A stretch of DNA of 64,000 nt from Bacillota bacterium (GCA_023461435.1 JAEYLC010000048.1:1-64000); one strand, 5' to 3'. Shown: positions 41,066 to 50,140, numbered from the stretch's first letter. Program-made: numbers and translations. Notes: a model not told the origin generated them from the letters alone.

Positions 41066-43689
41066 ACGTTATGCGAAGCTTTACGCTCAAAAGCCTCAAG
41101 CGCAACAGAAAAAGAACGATCGTGACCATCATCGGCGTGATCATCTCCGCCGCCATGCTCACCGCGGTATCGGTCTTCTTCTCGTCGTTCGTGAGCCTCA
41201 TACAGCGCGACACGATCGCCTCGGAAGGCATCTGGCACGCCGAAATTCAGAATGTCTCTGTGGAGAATTTAAGCGCCGTCACCGGCGACAAGAGCCTTGA
41301 CACATCGTTTTGCTCGCGTGATCTCGGCTATGCCGCTTTGAACGGGACAGTCAACGAATCCAAGCCGTATCTGTTTTTGCGGCAGTACAGCGAAGCGGGC
41401 TTTAATCAGATGTCGGTGAAGCTGCTCGACGGGCGGCTGCCGCAGACTGACGGTGAAGTCATCGTCTCCGAAACGATCGAAAACAGCGCGGGCGTCACAT
41501 ACAAAATCGGCGATACGCTTGACCTCACGCTTTGCGACCGCGTCAACAACGCGGGCGAAGCGCTGCCTGATAATACGAGCGTCAATTACATCTATAACGA
41601 AGAGGGAACCGAGCGCACGCTTGACGATAAGCTCGTGCCCCGTTCTGAAGGCAGCTTTACAATCGTCGGCATTATGGCGCGCCCGAGCTTTGAAAAAAGC
41701 TGGTCCGCGGGCTGCGGTATTCTGGGGTACCTCGATACCGCAGCGCTCTCCCCCGGCGACAAGGTGGATGTGCTGCTGTCAATGAAATCGGTCACCAAGG
41801 ATATCTATACAGCCGTCCCGGCTCTCGCGCAGCAGGCGGGCGCGACTGAGTCCGATGTGTCGTTTCATGATGAGCTGCTGCGTTATTACGGCGTGGTCAG
41901 CTACGACAATGTGCTTTCATTTATGTACATCTTCGCCGGAATCATCATCGCGATCATCATACTCGCGTCGGTATCGCTGATATACAACTCGTTCGCGATT
42001 TCCGTCTCCGAACGCTCGCGGCAGCTCGGGCTGCTCGCCAGCGTGGGCGCAACCAAGCGGCAGAAACGCGCGAGCATGTATTACGAGGGGTTCGTGATCG
42101 GCCTCATCGGCATTCCGCTCGGTCTGCTCGCGGGCATCGGCGGCATGGCCATCACGTTAAGGGCCATACAGCCGCTGCTCGACGAATTCATCAACGTATC
42201 CGAGGGCATGACGCTCGATCTGGTTGTGCCGCTGTGGAGCATCGGAGCCACCGTTGCGCTCGCGGTGCTCACGATATTCATCTCGGTCTATATGCCCGCA
42301 AGACGCGCGTCCAGAATCACAGCCATCGACGCGATCCGGCTTTCGCACGATGTGAAGCTCACGCGCCGCGCCGTCAAAACGTCGCGGCTCACGCGCTCGC
42401 TGTTCGGGTTTGAGGCGACCGTCGCGCTTAAGAACTTAAAACGCAGCCGCAGAAAATACCGCTCGACCATCGTCTCGCTTGTGATCAGCGTCGTGCTCTT
42501 TTTGACGGTCTCGATGTATGCGAGCATGACGCAGTCGATTTACAGCGCGACGGAAGAAGGCTACAATTTTGACATCTTCGTCTCCTATTCTTCCATTACC
42601 GATATGCAGCGTGACAGCATGAATGAAGACATCGCTTCGCTCGATCTGGTAACGGGACATACGCAGACGATAAGCTTCGACGGCTTGACCGATATCAGTT
42701 CCGATCTGCTGTCTGAAACGGCAAAGAAAGCATACGGAACATTCGACGAAACCGCCCTGTTCGGTGCGACTCTGATTGCGCTGGATGACGAAAGCTTTTC
42801 CTCTTATGTGGAATCGGTGGGAGGGTCTCATATCGATTTTGCCGATACGGCAGTTCCCAAAGCCATACTCATCAATTACGGGCAGGGATATTATCAGAAT
42901 GATGGCGATGTCATCACGAAGATAGCGGGAAATATTTTAAATGTCCATGTCGGCGACAAACTGCCGTTCTTCACCGATTCTGAAAATAAGGACGATTCCA
43001 TAGACCTGACCATCGCCGCCGTCACGGATGAGCGCCCCATGGGTGCGCTGATACAGAGCATGTCCAGCGTCACATTTATCACGACCTCAGACGTTTTCAA
43101 CGCGATTACCGCGTCCCTTGACAGTCTGACTCCGGACAGCCCTGGCTATACAATGTACTTAACCACATCGGACGACCAAAAGCTTGAGAAGCAGCTGGGG
43201 CAAATGCTGCAGGGGCTGCCGTCGTCGAGCTACAATTTTTACAACATACAGAGCGCGAACCGTTCGCAGCAGAGCATCAATACGTTCCTCGGGGTGTTCG
43301 TCTACGGCTTCATCATACTGATCAGCCTTATCTGCATCGCGAACATATTCAACACGGTGTCCACCAACATCGCGCTCAGACGCCGCGAGTTTGCGATGAT
43401 GCGCAGCGTGGGCATGACGCCGGGCGGCTTCAACCGCATGGTCCGCTTCGAGAGTATATTCTACGGGCTCAAAGCGCTGCTCCTCGGGCTGCCGATCAGC
43501 GTCGCGATTTCTTACCTGCTCTACCAGACGGAGCAAAGCGTGCTGATATCGGGCTTCACGCTGCCCTGGCAAAGCTATGTCTTTGCGGTGCTGATGCTGC
43601 TCGTGATCGTATTTTCCACAATGCTCTACTCCACGCACAGGATCAAGAAGGAAAACATCATTGATGCGCTCAAGGATGAGAACCTCTAA
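41062..43689 (+). CDS. FtsX-like ABC transporter permease (875 aa)
   Basis: Two FtsX units in one chain: membrane helix ~20-45, a ~240-residue external domain, three helices (~290-312, ~342-364, ~390-412), then helix ~472-490, a second external domain of ~250 residues, and three C-terminal helices (~742-765, ~800-820, ~835-855). ISVSERSRQLGLLASVGATKRQ and IALRRREFAMMRSVGMTPGG are the cytoplasmic coupling motifs. The 8-helix plan differs from BceB (10 helices, one external domain), so the regulation resembles Bce modules while the exporter is a MacB/LolE-like type. Substrate unknown. Confidence 0.92.
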   Translation: MNVMRSFTLKSLKRNRKRTIVTIIGVIISAAMLTAVSVFFSSFVSLIQRDTIASEGIWHAEIQNVSVENLSAVTGDKSLDTSFCSRDLGYAALNGTVNESKPYLFLRQYSEAGFNQMSVKLLDGRLPQTDGEVIVSETIENSAGVTYKIGDTLDLTLCDRVNNAGEALPDNTSVNYIYNEEGTERTLDDKLVPRSEGSFTIVGIMARPSFEKSWSAGCGILGYLDTAALSPGDKVDVLLSMKSVTKDIYTAVPALAQQAGATESDVSFHDELLRYYGVVSYDNVLSFMYIFAGIIIAIIILASVSLIYNSFAISVSERSRQLGLLASVGATKRQKRASMYYEGFVIGLIGIPLGLLAGIGGMAITLRAIQPLLDEFINVSEGMTLDLVVPLWSIGATVALAVLTIFISVYMPARRASRITAIDAIRLSHDVKLTRRAVKTSRLTRSLFGFEATVALKNLKRSRRKYRSTIVSLVISVVLFLTVSMYASMTQSIYSATEEGYNFDIFVSYSSITDMQRDSMNEDIASLDLVTGHTQTISFDGLTDISSDLLSETAKKAYGTFDETALFGATLIALDDESFSSYVESVGGSHIDFADTAVPKAILINYGQGYYQNDGDVITKIAGNILNVHVGDKLPFFTDSENKDDSIDLTIAAVTDERPMGALIQSMSSVTFITTSDVFNAITASLDSLTPDSPGYTMYLTTSDDQKLEKQLGQMLQGLPSSSYNFYNIQSANRSQQSINTFLGVFVYGFIILISLICIANIFNTVSTNIALRRREFAMMRSVGMTPGGFNRMVRFESIFYGLKALLLGLPISVAISYLLYQTEQSVLISGFTLPWQSYVFAVLMLLVIVFSTMLYSTHRIKKENIIDALKDENL

Positions 43690-43698
43690 GCTGCCACC

Positions 43699-43747
43699 GC
43701 TCCTTCGCCGCTGTTTTTTAACGGTGGTGAAGGGGCTTTCTTTTTTT
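43699..43747 (+). terminator. Terminator of the ABC exporter operon
   Basis: GCTCCTTC (43699-43706) pairs with GAAGGGGC (43729-43736, one G-U), with further CC/GG pairs inside, followed by TTTCTTTTTTT. Confidence 0.8.
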
Positions 43748-43852
43748 GCCGCCACATCAGACAATAAGGGCTGCTCTTGCTTTCGGCGGATCAAATCGTC
43801 CGGTCCGCGAAGTGCCCGAACATGGACAATTTGTGAACAACGGCGCCGCTTG

Positions 43853-43881
43853 TTTTACTTCAAAGCGTTTTATGTTATAAT
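43853..43881 (+). promoter_or_regulatory. Promoter of mreCD
   Basis: TTTTAC (43853-43858), 17-bp spacer, TATAAT (43876-43881), about 28 bp before the mreC start. Confidence 0.6.
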
Positions 43882-43909
43882 ACCTGCTGACAATATAACA
43901 GGAGGAGTT

Positions 43910-44764
43910 ATGCTGAACCTATGGCGCAACCGCCCTTTGATGGTAACCATCATTGTGGTGATCATATTGCTTGTCGTCCTCGTCGTCACGGCAGGCAACA
44001 ACAATATGTCCGGCACGGAGAGCGTGGTGGGCAGCATCTTTTCGCCTGTGCAAAAAGCGCTCTATTCCGCAACGGATGCGATCGGAGACTTTTTTAACCG
44101 AATCTTCTCCGGCAGCGATGTTCAGGCGGAGAATCTGCAATTGGAGGCCAAAGTCGCCGAACTCGAAGGCCAGCTTGCGGATTACAGCGAAATCAAAGCG
44201 GAGAACGACCGCCTTAAGGCGCTGCTCAATTTTGACGCCAATATCACGAACCTTGAACGCAAAACCGCCCATGTCATCGGCAAAGCGCCGGGGCATTGGT
44301 TTAACGTGTTTATTATCGATGTCGGCATGGCAAACGGCATCAAGAAGGACATGCCTGTCGTCAACGGCGACGGTCTTATCGGTCGCGTGCTGCAGACGGG
44401 CGCCAACTACAGCCGCGTGCTCGCGATCATCGATTCGTCAAGCGGCGTATCGGGCATCGTCGAGCGCACGCGTGACCTCGGAACCATCAGCGGCTCCAAC
44501 ACGGCGGGAGATGAAGCCCCGCTGCTCACAATGAGCAATCTGCCGCTCGATGCCGATCTGATCCCGGGAGACAAGGTCATCACCTCGGGGCTCGCGGGCA
44601 TATTCCCCAAGGGCGTCGCTGTCGGCGAGGTCGTTGAGGTCAGTCAGAGCAACGACGGCATGAGAAATGAAGCCATCGTGAAGCCGTATGTGGATTTCGG
44701 CCACCTCGAAGAGGTCATGGTCATCACCTCGAAGATTTTGAATGTCGATGAGGCGCTTCAATGA
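43910..44764 (+). CDS. mreC: Rod shape-determining protein MreC
   Basis: A 284-aa protein: one N-terminal membrane helix (PLMVTIIVVIILLVVLVVTAG), a short coiled coil (NLQLEAKVAELEGQLADYSEIKAENDRLKALL) and the two-beta-barrel periplasmic-type domain with VIGKAPGHWFNVFIIDVGMANGI, GLIGRVLQTG and LIPGDKVITSGLAGIFPKGVAVGEV. It organises the elongasome with RodA. AGGAGG lies 4 bases before the ATG. mreD follows with an ATGA overlap; mreB is not in the window. Confidence 0.95.
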   Translation: MLNLWRNRPLMVTIIVVIILLVVLVVTAGNNNMSGTESVVGSIFSPVQKALYSATDAIGDFFNRIFSGSDVQAENLQLEAKVAELEGQLADYSEIKAENDRLKALLNFDANITNLERKTAHVIGKAPGHWFNVFIIDVGMANGIKKDMPVVNGDGLIGRVLQTGANYSRVLAIIDSSSGVSGIVERTRDLGTISGSNTAGDEAPLLTMSNLPLDADLIPGDKVITSGLAGIFPKGVAVGEVVEVSQSNDGMRNEAIVKPYVDFGHLEEVMVITSKILNVDEALQ

Positions 44765-45285
44765 GATATATCATGCTTGCGGCCGTCGCGGCCGTCAATC
44801 TGATATTGTACGGCGGCGTGTTTGTGAATCTCAACATTGCGGGTATCGCGCCGGATATACTGATCTGCTCAATGGTCTCCATCGCGTTGGTTGAAAAGAA
44901 TATGACGGGCGCGATTATCGGCGGCATTTGCGGCATTGTGCTCGATATCATGTTTACAGGTATGATCGGCTCGTACGCCATTCCGTTGTTCATCACAGGC
45001 GCGATTCTGTATTTTGCAAGCAGCCAGATGCGCTATGTGGATAATTTTCTGGTCCCTTTTCTGCTGGCGATGGGTGCGTATTTCATCAAGGAGCTGATCA
45101 GCGCGCTCGTCGTGTATATGCTCGGATACAGCTTCTCTCTGCCGTTCATGCTTGTGCGCTATATTCTGCCCGAAACGCTTGTGACGGGCGTGTTTATGCT
45201 GCTGGTCCATATCATATTCAGGCGTATCTACCGGTCTCCCACGATGCGTCCCAAGTATATCGACGACATCAAGAAGCTATTGTAA
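44761..45285 (+). CDS. mreD: Rod shape-determining protein MreD
   Basis: A 174-aa polytopic membrane protein (five to six helices) with APDILICSMVSIALVEKNMTGAIIGGICGIVLDIMFTGMIG, the typical MreD plan, and a basic C-terminal tail. Start overlaps the mreC stop (ATGA). It acts with MreC and RodA in wall elongation. The stop is followed by a 290-bp gap filled with repeats and a terminator. Confidence 0.92.
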   Translation: MRYIMLAAVAAVNLILYGGVFVNLNIAGIAPDILICSMVSIALVEKNMTGAIIGGICGIVLDIMFTGMIGSYAIPLFITGAILYFASSQMRYVDNFLVPFLLAMGAYFIKELISALVVYMLGYSFSLPFMLVRYILPETLVTGVFMLLVHIIFRRIYRSPTMRPKYIDDIKKLL

Positions 45286-45367
45286 GAAGACGGACCTCTC
45301 CCATTGCATTAATTAGGTAGCCCAATATTAATAAATGAGTTGTATGCCCTAATGGATATGAAGTTAG

Positions 45368-45419
45368 ACACCTCATCAGTCGCCTGCCGGCGACAGCTTC
45401 TCCTCAAAGGAGAAGCCTT
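45368..45419. repeat. Dispersed palindromic intergenic element, copy 1
   Basis: ACACCTCATCAGTCGCC, then two short inverted repeats (GTCGCC-tgcc-GGCGAC and CTTCTCC-tcaaa-GGAGAAG). The same ~50-bp sequence, with few changes, occurs at 54734-54782. Confidence 0.7.
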
Positions 45420-45432
45420 AAATTTGTGATAT

Positions 45433-45460
45433 AAAAAAGGCTTTCCAGCCTTTTTTGTTT
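45433..45460. terminator. Terminator after mreCD
   Basis: Perfect 10-bp stem AAAAAAGGCT / AGCCTTTTTT with a TTCC loop (45433-45456), then GTTTT. It is symmetrical enough to also serve the converging chemoreceptor gene. Confidence 0.85.
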
Positions 45461-45469
45461 TCAGATAAA

Positions 45470-45513
45470 CCCATAGCCCCCTCGAGAGCGGGCTGTCACC
45501 GACAGGTGACCGG
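45470..45513. repeat. Second type of palindromic intergenic element
   Basis: CCCCCTCG...CGGGGGAG outer arms with GTCACC-gaca-GGTGAC inside, between the mreCD terminator and the end of the chemoreceptor gene. It looks like a relative of GC-rich dispersed palindromes; no second copy was found in the window. Confidence 0.5.
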
Positions 45514-45574
45514 GGGAGTCAAGCGATCTAATCCCATCACCTTCTCTGTCAGGCTTTATCTTTTTTGCATACGG

Positions 45575-47521
45575 CTAATTCGATTCTTTGAGCATGAAGG
45601 CGCCCGCCATCTGTTTGAGTGAGCTGGCCTGCCGGTAGAGCTCCTCGCTCGCGTCGGCGGCCTCCTGCGCCGTTTCCGAATTGGCCTCCACTACCTGCTT
45701 CACCTGTTCGATCCCTATGTTGATCTGACCGACGCCTGCCGCCTGCCTGCTCGACGCCCCGGCGATTTCATCGACGAGCGCCTCCACCTTTTCAACGCCG
45801 CTGACAATGCTCTGTAGCGCCGATACCGTTTCATCCGCGATGCGGGTACCGGCTTCAATCTTTTGAACAGAGCCTTCCACGATCACAGCCGTTTCCTTGG
45901 CAGCATCGGCGCTTTTTGCGGCCAGATTTCTGACCTCCTCCGCCACCACCGCAAACCCCTTGCCATGCGCGCCGGCCCGCGCCGCTTCCACCGCGGCGTT
46001 CAGCGCGAGTATATTCGTCTGAAACGCGATATCATCAATCACCTTGGTGATCTTGCCGATACTGCCGGTCGATTCGCTGATGTCCTTCATGGCGTTTTGC
46101 ATCTGCTGCATCTTCTCATTGCCGTCCGATGCATACCCTTTGGCAATGCCGGTCAGCTCGCTGACCTTGCCCGCGTGCAGCGCGTTTTGGTTCGACTGCT
46201 GCGCGATCTCGGCAATGGACACCGTGAGCGCTTCTATCGCATAGGTCTGATCGCTCGCGCCCTGAGAGATGGCTTGGCTGCCCGCCGTAATGTGGCCCGT
46301 CCCCTCCGCCACCTGCTCGGCAGAGTCGTTTATGTTTTTAAGCAGCTCTTTTAGCGTATCTGCCTGCCGGTCCGATTCGGATTTTGCGCCCTCTGCCGAC
46401 AATATGGCCTGCTGGGCCATATCGAGTATCGTATTGACACCGGCCACCATCTGCGCGTATTGACCGCTGAACAAAGACTCGCTGCCGCGCTGTGAAAAAT
46501 CATTCACCTTTGCGGCTTCAATGATTTTCGAAAGCTCGGACGAAAAATCATTAAGCGCTTTGATCATCGTGTTCATGCTGACGGCGAGAATATCTTTTTC
46601 GGAAACGGCCTGCAGCTGCACATCAAGATCCCCCTGCGATATTTTCCGGGCGGCTTCCGCCTTCGTTTTGATGTTATCCGCCATCACTTCGCAACTGGAG
46701 AATAAATCTCCAAGCTCGTCTTTCGATTTGTTTTCCAGCGAAACGTTCACTTCACCTTCGGCCAGCGCTTGAGCCGCCGCTGTCAGCGCGTTGACCCTCT
46801 TTGTGATCAGGCGTCGGATGACCAGATATAAAATGATGAAAATCACTGCCGCGGAGCCGACGAGAACAAGCAGCATGGCGATCAGATATTTGATATTGCC
46901 CTGCTCTATGGCTGTCGGCTTTAAATCAATTCCGAGCACAGCCACCGCTTTTCCGTCGCCGCCGGTTATGGGCGCAAAGGCCGAAATCAGGTCGCCGTAT
47001 TCTTCTCCGCCGTCATAGATCTCCGTGACCTTCGCGTCTCCCGTTGCGAGCACATCTTTGGGCTCCTCCCCGTATTCATCGTAGCTGTCTTCATCACCAA
47101 GATCACTGACCACGGCCTGCCCTTCCACGATGCCGTCCGCAATGTATTTGTAGTTTGCCCCCGTATCCGTCATGATGTAAATATATTCGACGCCCGTGAT
47201 CTGCTTCATTCTGGACAGGTAGGCGATCAGGTCCGCATACTGATCGTCCTTGTCCCCCGTGGCATCGTATTGTGTGATGCTGTCCGCGTCGATGTTCACC
47301 GCGATCGATTGTGCAAGATCAACCGCACGTTTTGCATAAGCGGCGATCATGTCATTTTGGTATGAGATGTATGAAAAAAGGCCAAATGCGACAAAGCTCA
47401 ATACCATAATCGAAAGAACGCAAAAAATAATCCTTCGGCTGAGCCTGTGTTTTGATTTTTTTATGCGCGGCATCTGCCCCTTTTTGTCAGCAGAGCCCGT
47501 AACCGATACTCTTTTCTTCAT
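45575..47521 (-). CDS. Methyl-accepting chemotaxis protein with extracellular Cache domain
   Basis: A 648-aa receptor: cytoplasmic basic N-terminus, membrane helix, an extracellular Cache-type domain (QYDATGDKDDQYADLIAYLSRMKQITGVEYIYIMTDTG..., AVAVLGIDLKP), second helix, HAMP (VNALTAAAQALAEGEVNVSLE), and the signalling domain with tip IDDIAFQTNILALNAAVEAARAGAHGKGFAVVAEEVRNLA. It differs from the three receptors at 55-62 kb in sensor type and lacks their C-terminal FGKY. ATG at 47521 after GAGGG; a start six codons earlier is less likely. Signal unknown. Confidence 0.93.
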   Translation of the reverse strand: MKKRVSVTGSADKKGQMPRIKKSKHRLSRRIIFCVLSIMVLSFVAFGLFSYISYQNDMIAAYAKRAVDLAQSIAVNIDADSITQYDATGDKDDQYADLIAYLSRMKQITGVEYIYIMTDTGANYKYIADGIVEGQAVVSDLGDEDSYDEYGEEPKDVLATGDAKVTEIYDGGEEYGDLISAFAPITGGDGKAVAVLGIDLKPTAIEQGNIKYLIAMLLVLVGSAAVIFIILYLVIRRLITKRVNALTAAAQALAEGEVNVSLENKSKDELGDLFSSCEVMADNIKTKAEAARKISQGDLDVQLQAVSEKDILAVSMNTMIKALNDFSSELSKIIEAAKVNDFSQRGSESLFSGQYAQMVAGVNTILDMAQQAILSAEGAKSESDRQADTLKELLKNINDSAEQVAEGTGHITAGSQAISQGASDQTYAIEALTVSIAEIAQQSNQNALHAGKVSELTGIAKGYASDGNEKMQQMQNAMKDISESTGSIGKITKVIDDIAFQTNILALNAAVEAARAGAHGKGFAVVAEEVRNLAAKSADAAKETAVIVEGSVQKIEAGTRIADETVSALQSIVSGVEKVEALVDEIAGASSRQAAGVGQINIGIEQVKQVVEANSETAQEAADASEELYRQASSLKQMAGAFMLKESN

Positions 47522-47568
47522 TAAAAACAGCCCTCGCAAATATGAAATTGTAGTGGTGGATGAACCGA

Positions 47569-47580
47569 TTATTTATAAAC
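47569..47580 (-). promoter_or_regulatory. Shared 12-mer GTTTATAAATAA upstream of a chemoreceptor gene
   Basis: The exact 12-mer occurs ~50-100 bp before the start of all four chemoreceptor genes in this window (also 57188-57199, 59830-59841, 62424-62435, minus strand). I could not fit a -35/-10 pair around it, so it may be an activator site or part of a non-sigma-A promoter. Confidence 0.45.
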
Positions 47581-47634
47581 ACTTTTTATGGAATTGAATA
47601 CCTTTTTTCTCATTTTTTTATTTTTCAAATGATA

Positions 47635-47694
47635 AAAAAGAGCCGCGGATAATTGATTTCTGCGGCTCTTTTTACGGCGCAAAGCCTTTGCGCC
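47635..47694. other. Two perfect hairpins between divergent genes
   Basis: AAAAAGAGCCGC / GCGGCTCTTTTT (47635-47646, 47662-47673; 12-bp stem flanked by A and T tracts) and GGCGCAAA / TTTGCGCC (47676-47683, 47687-47694). The first is a perfect bidirectional terminator, but it sits between two divergent genes (chemoreceptor and GNAT), where no terminator is needed. It may end an unseen small RNA. Confidence 0.6.
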
Positions 47695-47846
47695 AAACAT
47701 AAAGGAGCATAAAGCGGTTGCTTAGAATTCATTATCGCCGTATGCTGAATTTCTATACATCATTCTGTAAAATAGCTGGTTTTTTATTGAAACATGTTCT
47801 ATACTATTGATTTGACAAATGAACAACATCAAAGAAAAGGTGGGGT

Positions 47847-48980
47847 ATGGATATGGTCGAGATAAAAGAAGTCTTGAGCAGCAGCGATATAAAAAAATAC
47901 GTCAATTTCCCCGATAGGCTTTACAAGGGTGTCCAAAATTACATCCCCGAGCTGAAATCCGAAGAATACTCAATGTATTCCCCGAAAACCAATTTTTCTT
48001 TTGAATATTGTGACGCGCGTTTTTTTCTCGCATACAGGGACGGCAAGATCGTAGGGCGCATCGGCGCAATCGTCAACAAAATGGGCAACGAAATGTGGAA
48101 CGAGAAGAAGATCCGCATCACCCGCATCGATTTCATTGACGATCTTGAGGTTTCGGGCGCGCTTTTTAAAACCGTGGAAGACTGGGGCAAGGAGCTTGGC
48201 TTAACCGAGGCGCACGGCCCCTTAGGATTTACCGACCTTGACAAGGAAGGCCTGCTTGTGGAAGGCTTCGACCGCATGGGCACTTCCGTCACGATATACA
48301 ATTACCCCTATTATCCCAAGCACTTTGAAGCGCACGGCTATACCAAGGATACCGACTGGGTGGAATTCCGCATCCGCACACCCGAAAAAGGGGACAAGCG
48401 TGTGGAACGCGTGAGCAAAATCGCCCAGCACGTGATGGAACGCTCCAATATACGCTTTTTCAACATTAAAAAGATCAAGGATGCCGCGCCGATCATCATT
48501 CAGATTTTTGAGCTGTTAAGCGAATGCTACAAGGATCTGTACGGTGTCGTCCCGTATACGGAAAACGTCGCGAAAGATTACTTGAGGCGCTTTACGCCGC
48601 TGCTAAACCCCGCCTTTGCGAAGTTCATCGTGGATGAAAACGATAAGCTGATCGGCTTCGGGCTTGCCGCGCCGTCGCTTGCGCAGGCGTTCAAGAAAAG
48701 CGGCGGGCGGTTGTTCCCGTTTGGGTGGGCCCATTTGTTATACAGTCTCAATCACCCGAAAGAGGTTGAGCTTTATCTCGTGGCGGTGCATCCCGATTAT
48801 CAGAAATCCGGGCTTGCGGCGCTGCTGATGAACGAAATCACCAAATCAGCTATAAACTGCGGCGTAGAGTTCGCGGAATCCAGCCCGGAGCTTGAGGACA
48901 ACAAGCACGTACAGGATTTTTGGAAGAACTACGACGTGGAACAGCATAAGCGCCGCAGATGCTACCACAAGGTCTTTTAG
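47847..48980 (+). CDS. GNAT-fold acetyltransferase-like protein (377 aa)
   Basis: A 377-aa protein that recalls the long GNAT-like proteins of Clostridia and Bacteroidetes. N-terminal part: VNFPDRLYKGVQNYIPELKSEEY; FFLAYRDGKIVGRIGAIVN; EAHGPLGFTDLDKEGLLVEGFD. C-terminal acetyl-CoA site: VELYLVAVHPDYQKSGLAALLMNEI. The substrate is unknown. AAGGTGGGG lies just before the ATG at 47847; a second ATG two codons on has better spacing. It overlaps the converging dapB gene by 4 bp. Confidence 0.8.
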   Translation: MDMVEIKEVLSSSDIKKYVNFPDRLYKGVQNYIPELKSEEYSMYSPKTNFSFEYCDARFFLAYRDGKIVGRIGAIVNKMGNEMWNEKKIRITRIDFIDDLEVSGALFKTVEDWGKELGLTEAHGPLGFTDLDKEGLLVEGFDRMGTSVTIYNYPYYPKHFEAHGYTKDTDWVEFRIRTPEKGDKRVERVSKIAQHVMERSNIRFFNIKKIKDAAPIIIQIFELLSECYKDLYGVVPYTENVAKDYLRRFTPLLNPAFAKFIVDENDKLIGFGLAAPSLAQAFKKSGGRLFPFGWAHLLYSLNHPKEVELYLVAVHPDYQKSGLAALLMNEITKSAINCGVEFAESSPELEDNKHVQDFWKNYDVEQHKRRRCYHKVF

Positions 48981-49756
48981 GCGTTGCCCTCAAAAACCTG
49001 AAGGTTTCGTGCGGCACCCAGCATCACGGCTTCTTCCATCGTATAAATACCCTTGGTTTTACTCATGAGCCATTTGGCCGCAAATATCGCGCCCTGTCCA
49101 AAAGCGGCGCGGCTTAAAGATTCGTGAACGATTCGGATGGTCTGGTTGGGCAGGCCGAATACCACTTCGTGCTTGCCCACGATACCGCCGACGCGTATCG
49201 AATTCACATGCTTTTCCCGATCCAGCCCCAGATCTTCCGCGATGCGCAGCGCCGTACCCGACACATCCGGTTTGCCCTTGAAATGCTCTTCAATGATTTC
49301 AATATCCGCCTGGGGTACGATTTTTTGCAGCACCTTCGATACCTCGATTAAAAAATTGATACCGAGCGTGATGTTTGGCGAATACAGCACAGGCACCACA
49401 TTGCCGAGCGCCTTGAGCTGCTCAAGCTGTTTCTTCTCGTACTTTGATATCGCCGATACGATACGTGTCGCATAGCGGGCCGCATGCTTATACGTATCCA
49501 CCGCGCTGCTTGCGGAAAAGTCGATGATCACATCCACGTGATTCTCTTTAAAAAAGAAATCGGAGTTGATGCTGCCGATCGAATAGATCCTGCCCTGGTC
49601 AAATTCAAAGCCCTGAAGACGGCTTGCATATAAGCCTTCATTGTTCTGCGATTTCCTTATAATCCACTTCAAATCGCACTCTTCGTCCTTCATAATTTCA
49701 TTTGCGACAACAGCGCCGGTTTTCCCGAAGCCAAACATACCGATCCTTATTTTCAT
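48977..49756 (-). CDS. dapB: Dihydrodipicolinate reductase family protein
   Basis: A 259-aa protein: NAD(P) site MKIRIGMFGFGKTG, DVIIDFSASSAV, YSPNITLGINFLIEVSKVL, EEHFKGKPDVSGTAL and RVGGIVGKHEVVFG. DapB reduces the cyclic product of DapA to tetrahydrodipicolinate in lysine/diaminopimelate synthesis. The classical HHxxKxDAPSGT is altered (EEHFKGKPDVSGT), as in a divergent clostridial branch; the Lys and SGT remain. AAGGAGG lies 8 bases before the ATG. A promoter and structured leader lie upstream. Confidence 0.85.
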   Translation of the reverse strand: MKIRIGMFGFGKTGAVVANEIMKDEECDLKWIIRKSQNNEGLYASRLQGFEFDQGRIYSIGSINSDFFFKENHVDVIIDFSASSAVDTYKHAARYATRIVSAISKYEKKQLEQLKALGNVVPVLYSPNITLGINFLIEVSKVLQKIVPQADIEIIEEHFKGKPDVSGTALRIAEDLGLDREKHVNSIRVGGIVGKHEVVFGLPNQTIRIVHESLSRAAFGQGAIFAAKWLMSKTKGIYTMEEAVMLGAARNLQVFEGNA

Positions 49757-49834
49757 CGATCATTCCTCCTTTTCCCTGATAAGCTAGATAAACAACTTCA
49801 ATTTATTGAACGCCAAACATAATATGCGTGAAGC

Positions 49835-50054
49835 AAAAAAACGGACGCGGAAGCTGCCGATACAATCAGGCACCGTATTCAATTTTCCCCCGAAATTTTC
49901 ATTCAGGGCGCCACCAATACTGCCAAATAAATGTTAATATGATGCAGACGAAGCAGCCAGCCGGGTTATCCGGCGCATCATTTGCCGACACTGCGTTTAA
50001 GATGTGAGACGCCTTCGGCATAGGACCCGCATGCAAGCGGTGCTGTGGTAAGTA
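49835..50054 (-). ncRNA. Candidate structured leader RNA (possible riboswitch) of dapB
   Basis: Downstream of a minus-strand promoter lie three consecutive stem-loops: CCGC/GCGG near 50040-50027, TGCCGA/TCGGCA with inner GCGT/ACGC (50020-49983), and ATGATGC/GCATCAT with inner GCCGG/CCGGC (49981-49939). They are followed by ACGGTGCC...GGCA...CCGT with TTTTTT (49876-49835), terminator-like. GGCGCC near 49910 could pair with GGTGCC and open it. It does not match the lysine riboswitch or other classes I know. Which strand is used is not proven. Confidence 0.4.
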
Positions 50055-50059
50055 CGCTT

Positions 50060-50088
50060 ATCTTATCATATTTTAAGCGTCTATGCAA
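50060..50088 (-). promoter_or_regulatory. Promoter toward dapB
   Basis: Minus strand TTGCAT (50088-50083), 17-bp spacer, TAAGAT (50065-50060). ACGCTTA/TAAGCGT (50054-50060 and 50074-50080) forms a 7-bp inverted repeat over the spacer and -10, a possible operator. Confidence 0.55.
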
Positions 50089-50110
50089 GTTAGCGCAAAC
50101 AAACGCTTTT

Positions 50111-50140
50111 TTGACTGTAATAAAGCCATGTCCGTATAAT
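50111..50140 (+). promoter_or_regulatory. Promoter toward the dehydratase activase gene
   Basis: TTGACT (50111-50116), 18-bp spacer, TATAAT (50135-50140). It predicts a ~205-nt leader before the activase start; within it I see no clear structure or ORF with a good ribosome site. Confidence 0.65.

Noticed and set aside
41062..43689. BceB-type bacitracin exporter permease
   Set aside because: The order of helices (1+3, 1+3 with two external domains) does not fit the ten-helix BceB plan.
49930..50060. Lysine riboswitch before dapB
   Set aside because: The conserved L-box segments could not be found in either orientation.
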